DNA of 6,374 bases, taken from the NCBI GenBank assembly GCA_959604655.1, contig CAUHCL010000117.1:1-6374 (forward strand), in the 5' to 3' direction. The notes under the pieces are model-generated. The model was not told where the DNA came from and made no database searches. It worked only from the letters and a program-made list of their open reading frames with translations. Position numbers and translations under genes: made by a program. This document shows positions 1 through 6,325 of the stretch, one piece after another. The stretch comes from an uncultured Alistipes sp. GTDB lineage: Bacteria; Bacteroidota; Bacteroidia; Bacteroidales; Rikenellaceae. How positions within the stretch are numbered: the first letter of the stretch is position 1; each line of letters opens with the position of its first letter.

Positions 1-1047
1 CTTGCCGAAACGGGGCGCAGCCCAGCCCAGCAGCTCGTATTTGTCGCCCTCGGGGATGAGGGTTATCTGATTGGCGTCGGCGGTAATGAAGTCCGACTCG
101 CCGACTTTCTTGCCCGTAAGCACGTTGCCCGAGATTATGCGCACCTTGTCGCCCTCGGCCTGCGGCTTGATGTTGCCGCTCACGACAGACGCCACGGGTG
201 CGCCGCTCACGATGCGGTAGTACTTGGGCTCGGCTGCCTCGCTGCCCGTCAGGGCCACGGTCTTGTGAAGGTCGACCTTGCCGCCGAGGAACAGGCGGCC
301 GATGGCTGCCACGTCCTGGATGCCTGCCGTCCACACGATGTCGCCCTTGGCGATGGGATCGATGTGGTGAATCTGCACGCCCACGTTGCCCACGGGGTGC
401 TTGCCCTCGAACGAATGAAGCTCGACGCCCTTCATCGAGGCCATATCGCCCTCGGCCTTGGCGCGCATCGAAAGATGCACCTTGCCGTCGGTGAGTTTGC
501 CCAGCACCTCAAGGCCCTTCTGCACGGCATCCTTCTCGCCCCGCAGCACGAAATTCATGTCGGGGGCCAGAGGGGCCGAATCGAACGCCGACACGAAAAT
601 CGACTTGGGAGCATCGTCGGGGTTGGCGATGATGCCGTAGGGACGCTGACGGATCATGGTCCACAAACCCGATTTGAGCAACACCTCGATCACTTCCGAA
701 CGATTCGCCTTGCGCAAATCGAGCGTCGGGAACGTCTCGTACTCCTGCGTGGCGTCGGCAGCCACCGTAACGTTGAGAACCTTACGCTTCTCACCGCGAT
801 TCACGGCCGACACGGTACCGCTGACCGGTGAAGTGAAGAGAACGCGGCTGTCCTTCTTGTCGAAGAACAACGGCGTACCCGCCTTGACCTTGTCGCCCGC
901 CTTCACCAACAACTTGGGAATCACGCCCTCGAAATCCAAAGGAGAAACGGCATACTCGCCCGCCATCGGCACTTCGACCAACGACTCGGCAGCCTTTCCC
1001 TGAAGATTGATGTCGAGACCTTTCCGTAGTTTAATGATTTTCGACAT
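1..1047 (-). CDS. nqrA: Na+-translocating NADH:quinone reductase subunit A (NqrA), 3' end outside window
   Basis: NqrA is the membrane-associated cytoplasmic subunit of the six-subunit Na+-pumping NADH:ubiquinone/menaquinone oxidoreductase and takes part in quinone binding; it carries no flavin or iron-sulfur centre. Reading leftward from ATG at 1047-1045, 349 codons stay open to the window edge. The family is about 450 residues, so roughly the last quarter is missing. The start MSKIIKLRKGLDINLQGKA is the typical NqrA N-terminus. Residues about 33-95 form the barrel-sandwich region shared with RnfC (GVIPKLLVKAGDKVKAGTPL, then SPVSGTVSAVNRGEKRKV). Further on are PNDDAPKSIF-like and HHIDPIAKGDIVWTAG stretches that also fit the family. 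The gene is first in its transcription unit; nqrB-F would be expected beyond position 1. No frameshift or internal stop is seen. Isoleucine is mostly ATC/ATT here, unlike the ATA-rich genes to the right, which fits high expression. Confidence 0.96.
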   Translation of the reverse strand, partial: MSKIIKLRKGLDINLQGKAAESLVEVPMAGEYAVSPLDFEGVIPKLLVKAGDKVKAGTPLFFDKKDSRVLFTSPVSGTVSAVNRGEKRKVLNVTVAADATQEYETFPTLDLRKANRSEVIEVLLKSGLWTMIRQRPYGIIANPDDAPKSIFVSAFDSAPLAPDMNFVLRGEKDAVQKGLEVLGKLTDGKVHLSMRAKAEGDMASMKGVELHSFEGKHPVGNVGVQIHHIDPIAKGDIVWTAGIQDVAAIGRLFLGGKVDLHKTVALTGSEAAEPKYYRIVSGAPVASVVSGNIKPQAEGDKVRIISGNVLTGKKVGESDFITADANQITLIPEGDKYELLGWAAPRFGK

Positions 1048-1143
1048 AGATTTGTAATTAAATGAATAATATTTTTATGTGTAATTATGTTTTATAATTT
1101 ACGCACACTCGCAAGGGGCGCAATACCCCGTTAAAAACGCGCA

Positions 1144-1151
1144 CGAAGGTA
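1144..1151 (-). promoter_or_regulatory. Putative -7 promoter element for nqrA
   Basis: Read on the minus strand this is TACCTTCG within TCGTACCTTCGTGC, a one-mismatch fit to the Bacteroidetes sigma-ABfr -7 consensus TAnnTTTG, preceded by an A-rich stretch. No convincing TTTG -33 element lies 19-21 nt upstream; the nearest candidate, TTCG at 1177-1180, is about 25 nt away. If the element is real, transcription would start near 1138, giving an AT-rich leader of about 90 nt before the ATG at 1047. The leader has no Shine-Dalgarno sequence, as is usual in this phylum. Confidence 0.5.
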
Positions 1152-1223
1152 CGATTTTTTTTGCACTTATCGGCACCGAATGAGGTATTTTTTCATTTGC
1201 CCCCGATTTTTATTATTTTTCCC

Positions 1224-1231
1224 TATTTTTG
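1224..1231 (+). promoter_or_regulatory. Putative -7 promoter element for the tatD-tcdA unit
   Basis: TATTTTTG matches the Bacteroidetes -7 consensus TAnnTTTG exactly and lies 14 nt before the tatD ATG at 1246. A TTTG at 1196-1199 could act as the -33 element, but the spacer is 24 nt rather than the usual 19-21, so this is tentative. The region is T-rich and chance matches are possible. Transcription starting about 6 nt downstream would leave a leader of only about 10 nt. Confidence 0.4.
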
Positions 1232-1245
1232 CATTACGACACGAC

Positions 1246-1836
1246 ATGACCGACAACTTCACAGATATCCACACCCACCGTTTCACGGGCCGCCTCACGG
1301 AGCTGCGCGCGGCGGGAATACACCCTTGGCGGGCCGCCGAACCCGACGTCGAATCGCTATTGGTTCCCGAGCTGTTCGAAGGGGCGCAGGCCGTGGGCGA
1401 AACGGGGCTCGATTTCGCGTGCGGCGTCGACCGCGAGGCGCAGGAGAGGCTGTTCCGCCGCCAGTTGGAGATCGCCGAGCAGCGCCGCATGCCAGTGGTG
1501 ATACACTGCGTCAGGTCATTCGAGCCCACGATGAAGATCCTCGCCGAATACTCGCCCGCGGCGGTGATATTCCACGGATTCATCGGGTCGCCGCAGATGG
1601 CCCGCCGCGCCGTCGACAAGGGATATTACCTCTCGTTCGGCATCATGACGCCCCGATCGCCCAAGACCGTCGCCGCGCTGCGTTCGACACCCGCAGAGCG
1701 CCTGTTCGCCGAGACCGACGACAGCGGCGCCGACATCGGACGGGTATACGGCATGATAGCCGAAATAAGGGGCATGGAGATCGGGGACCTGAAAAGAGCG
1801 ATAAACGAGAACTACGAAAGAATTTTTCGACGATGA
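1246..1836 (+). CDS. Compact TatD-family metal-dependent hydrolase (putative DNase)
   Basis: This is a TatD-like TIM-barrel hydrolase. Characterised members are divalent-metal 3'-5' exonucleases/DNases in the cytoplasm; the substrate of this one is unknown. The protein is 196 aa, shorter than the usual 255-265 aa, and resembles the compact TatD variants common in Bacteroidetes. Metal-site motifs are present in order: HTH (H9, H11), GETGLD (51-56, E52), VIHCVR (H87), FHGFIGS (H110) and ETDDS (D158). GIHPW at 24-28 also fits the family. I chose ATG 1246 because family members begin with the metal HxH within about 10 residues. The upstream in-frame ATG at 1180 would add a hydrophobic 22-residue extension and would lie upstream of the likely promoter. 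The stop overlaps the next gene by ATGA, which suggests translational coupling. Confidence 0.9.
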   Translation: MTDNFTDIHTHRFTGRLTELRAAGIHPWRAAEPDVESLLVPELFEGAQAVGETGLDFACGVDREAQERLFRRQLEIAEQRRMPVVIHCVRSFEPTMKILAEYSPAAVIFHGFIGSPQMARRAVDKGYYLSFGIMTPRSPKTVAALRSTPAERLFAETDDSGADIGRVYGMIAEIRGMEIGDLKRAINENYERIFRR

Positions 1837-2558
1837 TTAACGACAACTGGACGGAACGTACCGCCCTGCTTTTCGGCGATGAGAAATTGCAGATGCTGCG
1901 CGACGCCCGAGTACTCGTGGTGGGACTCGGCGGCGTGGGAGCCTATGCCGCCGAGATGATAGCCCGCGCGGGCGTGGGCAGCATGACCATAGCCGATGCC
2001 GACACGGTGTCGGCATCGAATATAAACCGCCAGCTCATAGCGCTGCACTCCACTGTCGGACGGTCGAAAGCCGAGCTTATGGCCGAGCGCCTGCTCGACA
2101 TCAATCCCGACATGGAACTGCGGGCCGTCGACCGCTTCATCAAGGACGACGAGACCTACGCGCTGCTCGACTCGGCGCGGTTCGACTACGTGGTGGACGC
2201 CATCGACACGCTGTCGCCCAAGCTGGCCCTGATAAAGGGAGCGCTCGACCGCAACATCCCGCTGGTCAGCTCGATGGGTGCGGGAGCCAAGACCGATCCC
2301 ACACGGATGGAGATAGCCGACATATCGAAAACGCACCACTGCCCGCTGGCCCACATGCTGCGCAAGCGGCTACACAAGCTGGGCATACGCTCGGGATTCC
2401 GCGCCGTGTTCTCGCCCGAGCCCGTGCGCGAAGGTGCCGTGGTGCTGTGCGATGAGCAGAACAAGAAATCGAACATGGGCACCGTATCCTACATTCCCGC
2501 CCTGTTCGGCATAGGTTGCGCATCGGTGGTGATACGCGATTTGGTGAAGGAGTTGTAA
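1833..2558 (+). CDS. tcdA: tRNA threonylcarbamoyladenosine dehydratase (TcdA/CsdL, ThiF/E1-like)
   Basis: TcdA uses ATP to cyclise t6A at position 37 of ANN-decoding tRNAs into ct6A; it belongs to the E1/MoeB/ThiF superfamily and acts in the cytoplasm. The 241-aa product shows the nucleotide-binding VVGLGGVG (GxGGVG at 31-36), acidic ADAD near 54-57, the E1-type NINRQ (63-67), K79 in GRSKAE and DAIDTLSPK (122-130). The TcdA-specific middle and end follow: GAGAKTDPTRMEIADI, SKTHHCPLAHMLRKRL and GTVSYIPALFGIGCAS. The length is slightly below the E. coli enzyme (268 aa). The ATG at 1833 overlaps the tatD stop (ATGA). The same frame stays open upstream through tatD, but that stretch is an arginine-rich shadow translation without homology features, so the short start is correct. 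MoeB and ThiF are less likely because the C-terminal half matches TcdA. Confidence 0.94.
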   Translation: MINDNWTERTALLFGDEKLQMLRDARVLVVGLGGVGAYAAEMIARAGVGSMTIADADTVSASNINRQLIALHSTVGRSKAELMAERLLDINPDMELRAVDRFIKDDETYALLDSARFDYVVDAIDTLSPKLALIKGALDRNIPLVSSMGAGAKTDPTRMEIADISKTHHCPLAHMLRKRLHKLGIRSGFRAVFSPEPVREGAVVLCDEQNKKSNMGTVSYIPALFGIGCASVVIRDLVKEL

Positions 2559-2561
2559 CCC

Positions 2562-2580
2562 GCGGATAGCCGCTGTCCGC
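2562..2580 (+). other. Small GC-rich stem-loop after tcdA
   Basis: Positions 2562-2568 pair with 2574-2580 (six Watson-Crick pairs and one T-G), leaving a 5-nt loop GCCGC, starting 4 nt after the tcdA stop. No T-run follows, so it does not look like a classical intrinsic terminator. It could attenuate read-through or protect the 3' end of the upstream message. The 62-nt gap shows no convincing two-part promoter for the next gene. Confidence 0.35.
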
Positions 2581-2620
2581 CGCCACTCCGCGCAGCGACG
2601 GCAAAAATATATTTGAAATT

Positions 2621-3574
2621 ATGAAAAAAATAGTTTTTCTCGACGAATATTCGATATGCGGCCGCGACATGTCGGCCGTAAAGGCTCTGGGCGACTACAC
2701 GGGTTACGACACCACCGCCCCCGAGCAGATCGCGGAGCGCTGTCGGGGCGCGGAGATAGTAATCGCCAACAAAACCGTCCTCGACGCCGCGACCATCGAC
2801 CGACTGCCCGACCTGCGCCTGATATGCGTGGCCGCCACGGGAATGAACAACGTCGATCTCGCAGCCGCGGCCGAACGCGGCATATCGGTACGCAACGCCG
2901 TGGGCTACTCCACCGACTCCGTGGCCGAGGCGACTATGGGTGCCGCGCTGGCACTGCTGCGCGAAACGGCATATTACGACGAATACTTCAAGTCGGGACG
3001 CTACGCCACAGCCGACCGCATATTCTGCTTCGACCGCCCCACGGCGCAGCTGTGCGGCAAACGCTGGGGTGTGATCGGCATGGGCAACATAGGCCGCCGA
3101 GTGGCCGATCTGGCGTCGGCATTCGGGTGCAGGGTCGCATACGCCTCCACATCGGGCGTGGAGCGCAAGGAGAACTACCCCGCCCTGCCGATAGCCGAAC
3201 TGTTGGCCGAATCGGACGTGGTGTCGGTGCACTGCCCGCTGAACGACCGCACGCGGGGGTTGATCGGCGCGGCCGAACTCGCCTCGATGAAGCCCTCGGC
3301 CATCATAATCAACGTGGCGCGCGGAGGTATCATAGACGAAGCGGCGCTGGCGGCGGCGCTCGACGACGGTGTAATCCGCGGCGCGGCGCTCGACGTATTC
3401 ACCTCGGAGCCGCTGCGCACGTCGCCGCTCTACTCGCTGAAAGATCCCTACAAGCTGCTCGCCTCGCCCCACAACGCATGGTCGTCGGTGGAGGCCATCG
3501 ACCGACTTATAGAGTGCGTGGCACAAAATATAGCGGATTTCATGGGCGGAGAGCACGAACTACTAAAAAAATAG
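2621..3574 (+). CDS. D-2-hydroxyacid dehydrogenase, glycerate/hydroxypyruvate reductase-like
   Basis: This is an NAD(P)-dependent D-2-hydroxyacid dehydrogenase, which interconverts a 2-keto acid and its D-2-hydroxy acid in the cytoplasm. The 317-aa length is standard. The N-terminal catalytic part includes ICVAATGMNNVDLAAA (68-83) and NAVGYSTDSVAE (92-103). The Rossmann motif is VIGMGNIGRR (GxGxxG at 153-158). The catalytic triad is visible: R234 in NVARGGIIDE, E263 in DVFTSEP and H284 in SPHNAW. The AW after the active-site histidine and the overall pattern resemble glycerate dehydrogenase/hydroxypyruvate reductase (HprA) more than SerA or lactate dehydrogenase, but substrate cannot be assigned from sequence. 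There is no C-terminal ACT domain. It lies 62 nt after tcdA on the same strand and may be co-transcribed with it. The ATG at 2621 follows an AT-rich stretch and gives the expected N-terminus MKKIVFLDEY. Confidence 0.92.
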   Translation: MKKIVFLDEYSICGRDMSAVKALGDYTGYDTTAPEQIAERCRGAEIVIANKTVLDAATIDRLPDLRLICVAATGMNNVDLAAAAERGISVRNAVGYSTDSVAEATMGAALALLRETAYYDEYFKSGRYATADRIFCFDRPTAQLCGKRWGVIGMGNIGRRVADLASAFGCRVAYASTSGVERKENYPALPIAELLAESDVVSVHCPLNDRTRGLIGAAELASMKPSAIIINVARGGIIDEAALAAALDDGVIRGAALDVFTSEPLRTSPLYSLKDPYKLLASPHNAWSSVEAIDRLIECVAQNIADFMGGEHELLKK

Positions 3575-3583
3575 ATTTTTTTT
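3565..3583 (+). terminator. Possible A/T-only terminator at the end of the dehydrogenase gene
   Basis: A run of seven A and a run of eight T flank the TAG stop codon (3572-3574). They can fold into a hairpin of seven A-U pairs with a UAGA loop, leaving an overlapping U tract. There is no GC stem, so by standard intrinsic-terminator criteria it is weak. It lies just upstream of the promoter of the next gene, where a transcript end would make sense. Confidence 0.25.
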
Positions 3584-3593
3584 ACTCCGAAAA

Positions 3594-3623
3594 TTTGCGG
3601 GGGGGGGTAATTTCGTATATTTG
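3594..3623 (+). promoter_or_regulatory. Bacteroidetes-type promoter of the S41 gene with a G9 tract in its spacer
   Basis: A -33 TTTG (3594-3597) and an exact -7 TATATTTG (3616-3623, consensus TAnnTTTG) are separated by 18 nt. Nine of the spacer bases are an uninterrupted G run (3599-3607). The expected start site is near 3629, giving a leader of about 34 nt before the ATG at 3663; the leader ends in an A-rich stretch and has no Shine-Dalgarno sequence. The usual spacer in Bacteroides is 19-21 nt, so this promoter is slightly short. Slippage in the G tract would directly change the spacing. Confidence 0.65.
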
Positions 3624-3662
3624 CAGAGTGAACGATAGTTTAACGCTGTAAATCAAAAAGAA

Positions 3663-5777
3663 ATGAAACCCAAAATCATCCTCGCGACACTGCTCGCATC
3701 GGTATCGATCCTCGCGGCCCGCGCCGACGGAGGCATATGGCTGTGGCCCGTAGCAGGCGCAGAAGCGGGCGACGGCATCCTTTACAAGCCGCAGACCTAC
3801 ATCGGGCAGCAACTCAACTTCTCCGATCTGTTCATTACGGCCCCGCTCGACGCCGAGGTGGTGGCACCCGTCGACGGCAGGGTGACATGGATAGGTCTGG
3901 GATACCAGGAATCGCTTACAAGCAGCCGCAGCGGATCGGCCGATTTCGACAAGGATTTCGACAAAGCGGCAAAAGAGTTCGCCGAAGGCGGAGGCCCGCG
4001 ATATAAATCGAAATACGTATCCCACTTCATAAGCCTGCGCACCGACGACGGACGGACCCTGCACATCGGGGGCATAAAGCTCGCGCGGCCGTTCAAGACG
4101 GGCGAAACCGTAAGTCGAGGCGAGAAACTGGGAACCGTCCGTTACTCCTACCATGCCATCGATGAGCCGTCGATAAAGATATCGGTAGCGACGCCGCGCG
4201 GAACCGTCGCGGACCCCATGTCGCCTTTCGGCATCGAGAGTTCGTTCATTCCGCCCGAAGAGCTGAAACCCGTGACGGAGCTTACGCCGCAGCAGGCGCG
4301 CGACGACATAAACGTTCTGGTCGACGCGTTCATCGAATGCTATCCCTCGCTCGACGACCTCATCCCGCGCGAGGAACTGGAGGCGTGGCGCCGCAAGGAG
4401 ACGGAGGCGATAACCGAGGCCATACCTATCGGCAATTTCATGATGACGATGTCGCGCGCATGCGCCCTGCTGCACGACTCGCACGTGGCGTATTGGGCGG
4501 AAACGAGCATCGCGACGGCACCCGAATACTGGGACATAGAGATGGGCCGCTTCGGCGACGAGATAAGGATCTGGCGTGCGACCGCGGGATTCGAAGAGTA
4601 TCTGAACCGCAGGGTGACCGCCGTGGACGGCATACCCGCCGATTCGGTGCTGAGGCGCACGGCGCGGCGCGTATCGGGTTACGACGCGCGGGTCGAGGAT
4701 TATGTGAAATTCGTACAGTTCGCCCGCCTGAACACGATGTATCTCGACGACTTCCGCAGCGCGGACGCCGACCGCGACTGCACGGTGACATTCGATGACG
4801 GCAGTACGCTGAAAGCGGCACGCCACGTGTGGAAAGGCGAGAAGCTGACATTCAAGCCGTCGGTCGCCGACTTCAACTACATCAACCGCCACGAGGGCCG
4901 CAACTTCGACCTCAGGATGCTCGACGACTCGACGGCCTACATAGGTCTCTCCACATTCCAGCTCGACGAGGTGGAGACTGAACAGATAAGGGATTTCATA
5001 GCCGAACATCACGACGTACCCCACCTCATATTCGACGTTCGCAACAACGGCGGCGGACACGACGACGTTACCAAAAAGCTGCTGTCGTACTGCACCGACA
5101 AGCCCTACGCGGCGATAAAAGGATACAGCAAGGTGTGCCGTCACGGAGATTTCAAGTCGTTCGGGCACAGCCGCAATTACAGCGCCGACATGGACGATAT
5201 TTTCGGCGAGGAATACAAGGCCGAGGATGGACGCGACGGATTGTACGCCCGCGGCGAGGCGCTGTGCATACAGCCCGACTCGACGGCGCATTACGGCGGC
5301 AGGCTCTATGTGCTGACCAACGAGCTGTCGAGCTCGGCCGCGACACTCTTCCCCGCCGTGGTGATGCGCTCGCACCGCGGACTGATAATCGGGCGCGAGA
5401 CCCGCACGGCCTATCACTACATGACCGCTCTGAAATTCGCGGACATATGCCTGCCCAATTCGCGCGTGACGTGGCGCATACCGCTGGTAAAGTGCGTTTT
5501 CGACGACACCAAATCGCCCCGCATACCCTACGGCCGCGGAGTGGTACCCGACATTCACGTGCCTCTCACCTGCGACGAGGTGGCATTCACCGACGGTGAC
5601 GCCATACTCAACCGCGCTCTGAAAGCCATAGCCGACGGAGAGTATTTGGGCGAGAATCCGTTTGCCGAGGCTGACGCCGCACCGACGAAAGGCGTGCCCG
5701 CATGGATTTGGTGGGCAGCGGCGGCCGTCGCCGTGACGGCAGCGGTTACGGCGGGGATAAAAAGGAGGAAGAAATAG
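3663..5777 (+). CDS. Exported S41-family peptidase with a degenerate M23/LytM-like domain and C-terminal membrane anchor
   Basis: This 704-aa protein starts with a signal peptide: KPK, hydrophobic residues about 5-18, then ARA with likely cleavage after A21. Residues about 50-190 resemble an M23/LytM fold (APLDAEVVAPVDGRVTWIG at 60-78; GETVSRGEKLGTV at 147-159), but the zinc/catalytic histidines are absent, so it probably binds rather than cuts. From about 205 comes an S41 module: an N-terminal helical part (TPQQARDDINVLVDAF), LHDSHVAYW (270-278), a PDZ-like VTAVDGIPADSVL (318-330), DVRNNGGG (458-465) and the nucleophile region NELSSSAATLF, with S558 the likely catalytic serine. The Lys of Ctp-type S41 enzymes is not seen. 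The C-terminus is a hydrophobic helix (about 679-699) followed by KRRKK, predicting an inner-membrane anchor with the domains in the periplasm. Substrate is unknown. It has its own promoter and no obvious partner gene in the window. Confidence 0.87.
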   Translation: MKPKIILATLLASVSILAARADGGIWLWPVAGAEAGDGILYKPQTYIGQQLNFSDLFITAPLDAEVVAPVDGRVTWIGLGYQESLTSSRSGSADFDKDFDKAAKEFAEGGGPRYKSKYVSHFISLRTDDGRTLHIGGIKLARPFKTGETVSRGEKLGTVRYSYHAIDEPSIKISVATPRGTVADPMSPFGIESSFIPPEELKPVTELTPQQARDDINVLVDAFIECYPSLDDLIPREELEAWRRKETEAITEAIPIGNFMMTMSRACALLHDSHVAYWAETSIATAPEYWDIEMGRFGDEIRIWRATAGFEEYLNRRVTAVDGIPADSVLRRTARRVSGYDARVEDYVKFVQFARLNTMYLDDFRSADADRDCTVTFDDGSTLKAARHVWKGEKLTFKPSVADFNYINRHEGRNFDLRMLDDSTAYIGLSTFQLDEVETEQIRDFIAEHHDVPHLIFDVRNNGGGHDDVTKKLLSYCTDKPYAAIKGYSKVCRHGDFKSFGHSRNYSADMDDIFGEEYKAEDGRDGLYARGEALCIQPDSTAHYGGRLYVLTNELSSSAATLFPAVVMRSHRGLIIGRETRTAYHYMTALKFADICLPNSRVTWRIPLVKCVFDDTKSPRIPYGRGVVPDIHVPLTCDEVAFTDGDAILNRALKAIADGEYLGENPFAEADAAPTKGVPAWIWWAAAAVAVTAAVTAGIKRRKK

Positions 5778-5781
5778 CTGT

Positions 5782-5857
5782 CGGGCCGCAGCCTGCGAAG
5801 ACCGCAAACGAGCATAAGCGAAATTTGCGGGCCTTCGCGGGGCGAGGCTGCGGCCCG
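5782..5857 (+). repeat. Long imperfect inverted repeat/hairpin between convergent genes
   Basis: Three nested stems can be paired by eye: 5782-5794 with 5845-5857 (13 perfect pairs, CGGGCCGCAGCCT side), 5795-5800 with 5833-5838 (6 pairs) and 5802-5808 with 5824-5830 (7 pairs). They are separated by a 6-nt bulge (5839-5844) and a small internal loop, and capped by a 15-nt loop. That is 26 pairs in 76 nt, starting 5 nt after the S41 stop. There is no T-run on either strand. It may be a transcript-end structure for both convergent genes or a dispersed palindromic element; the sequence alone cannot decide. Confidence 0.7.
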
Positions 5858-5859
5858 CA

Positions 5860-5874
5860 CGGCTCTACGAGCCG
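5860..5874. terminator. Short perfect hairpin next to the proC stop, possible terminator
   Basis: CGGCTC and GAGCCG form a perfect 6-bp stem around a 3-nt loop, 4 nt beyond the proC stop codon (5879-5881, minus strand). No long U tract follows on either strand, although AACTTTACTT follows on the plus strand. Together with the larger hairpin beside it, it probably helps end transcription from the two facing genes. Confidence 0.4.
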
Positions 5875-5878
5875 AACT

Positions 5879-6316
5879 TTACTTGCACGCCTTCAACCCT
5901 CTTATAACTGCCGAGGTGAATCCCGCATGCTCCATTTCGTTCAGGCCGCGGATGGTGATGCCGCCCGCAGTGGTCACACGATCAATCTCCTGCTCGGGAT
6001 GCGTCCCGCCATGCAACAGCAGCTCCCCCGCGCCGATCATGGTGCGGGCCACGATCTCGGTCGCCTGCGACGCCGTGCAGCCCAGCTCCACACCGCCCTC
6101 GGCCGCGGCACGCACGTAACGCAAGGCGAACGCTATGCCGCACGAGGCGAGTATCATCCCCGTTTCGAGCATCTTCTCGTCGACCACCATCGTGGCCCCT
6201 ATCGTATCGAACAGCGATTTCACCGTCGCCACCTGCCCCTCGTCGGCATTCGCCGACGATATGAAGGTCATGCTCTTGCCGATGCTCGCCGCGGTATTGG
6301 GTATGAACTGAAACAC
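5879..6316 (-). CDS. proC: Pyrroline-5-carboxylate reductase, C-terminal part (frame interrupted upstream)
   Basis: ProC reduces 1-pyrroline-5-carboxylate to L-proline with NAD(P)H, the last step of proline synthesis, in the cytoplasm. The readable part begins FQFIPNTAASIGKSMTF, matching the family RxxPNTP...G...T segment at the end of the Rossmann domain. It continues through the all-helical dimerisation domain to the P5CR signature VTTAGGITIRGLNEME (114-129, counting from the GTG at 6316) and ends LKACK. About 145 residues are visible of a usual 260-280. The GTG at 6314-6316 is only the first possible start in this open stretch and is very unlikely to be a real start, because it would remove the NAD(P)-binding domain. 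Coding sequence of the same frame continues on the far side of a TAA at 6326-6328. The gene converges on the S41 gene across a hairpin-rich spacer. Confidence 0.88.
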   Translation of the reverse strand: MFQFIPNTAASIGKSMTFISSANADEGQVATVKSLFDTIGATMVVDEKMLETGMILASCGIAFALRYVRAAAEGGVELGCTASQATEIVARTMIGAGELLLHGGTHPEQEIDRVTTAGGITIRGLNEMEHAGFTSAVIRGLKACK

Positions 6317-6325
6317 GGCAGGCGA

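Larger units (their letters stand above)
1048..1245. other. Divergent intergenic region between nqrA and tatD
   Basis: These 198 nt are far more AT-rich than the flanking genes and hold the candidate promoters of both directions. A GGGG/CCCC inverted repeat with a 7-nt loop (1115-1129) lies in the presumed nqrA leader; it is too short to call a regulatory RNA. No small gene, tRNA or recognisable riboswitch was found. Confidence 0.6.

Noticed and set aside
198..1003. Several plus-strand open frames opposite nqrA
   Set aside because: They are shadows of nqrA, which reads without interruption on the minus strand and has a canonical N-terminus.
1180..1245. Upstream in-frame ATG giving TatD a hydrophobic N-terminal extension
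   Set aside because: The extension overlaps the likely promoter, and TatD proteins begin within about 10 residues of the HxH motif. It reads like translated T-rich promoter DNA, not a signal peptide.
2608..2615. TATATTTG just before the dehydrogenase ATG as a promoter
   Set aside because: It matches the -7 consensus, but no -33 TTTG lies at the right distance, and the start site would fall on the ATG itself. A chance match in the AT-rich translation-start region is more likely.
2489..3556. A 355-codon minus-strand open frame opposite the dehydrogenase gene
   Set aside because: It is the antisense shadow of a clear dehydrogenase with intact Rossmann and catalytic motifs; its own translation shows no recognisable domain.
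5700..5777. A sortase-like or GlyGly-CTERM sorting signal at the S41 protein C-terminus
   Set aside because: There is a helix followed by KRRKK, but no LPxTG, PEP or Gly-Gly motif precedes it, so a plain membrane anchor is the simpler reading.
3582..5807. A 741-codon open frame on the minus strand covering the whole S41 gene
   Set aside because: Its translation is low-complexity (rich in V, R, H, Y, G) with no domain motifs. The plus strand has a signal peptide, S41 motifs, a promoter and a membrane anchor. Long antisense frames are common in GC-rich genes that avoid TTA, CTA and TCA codons.
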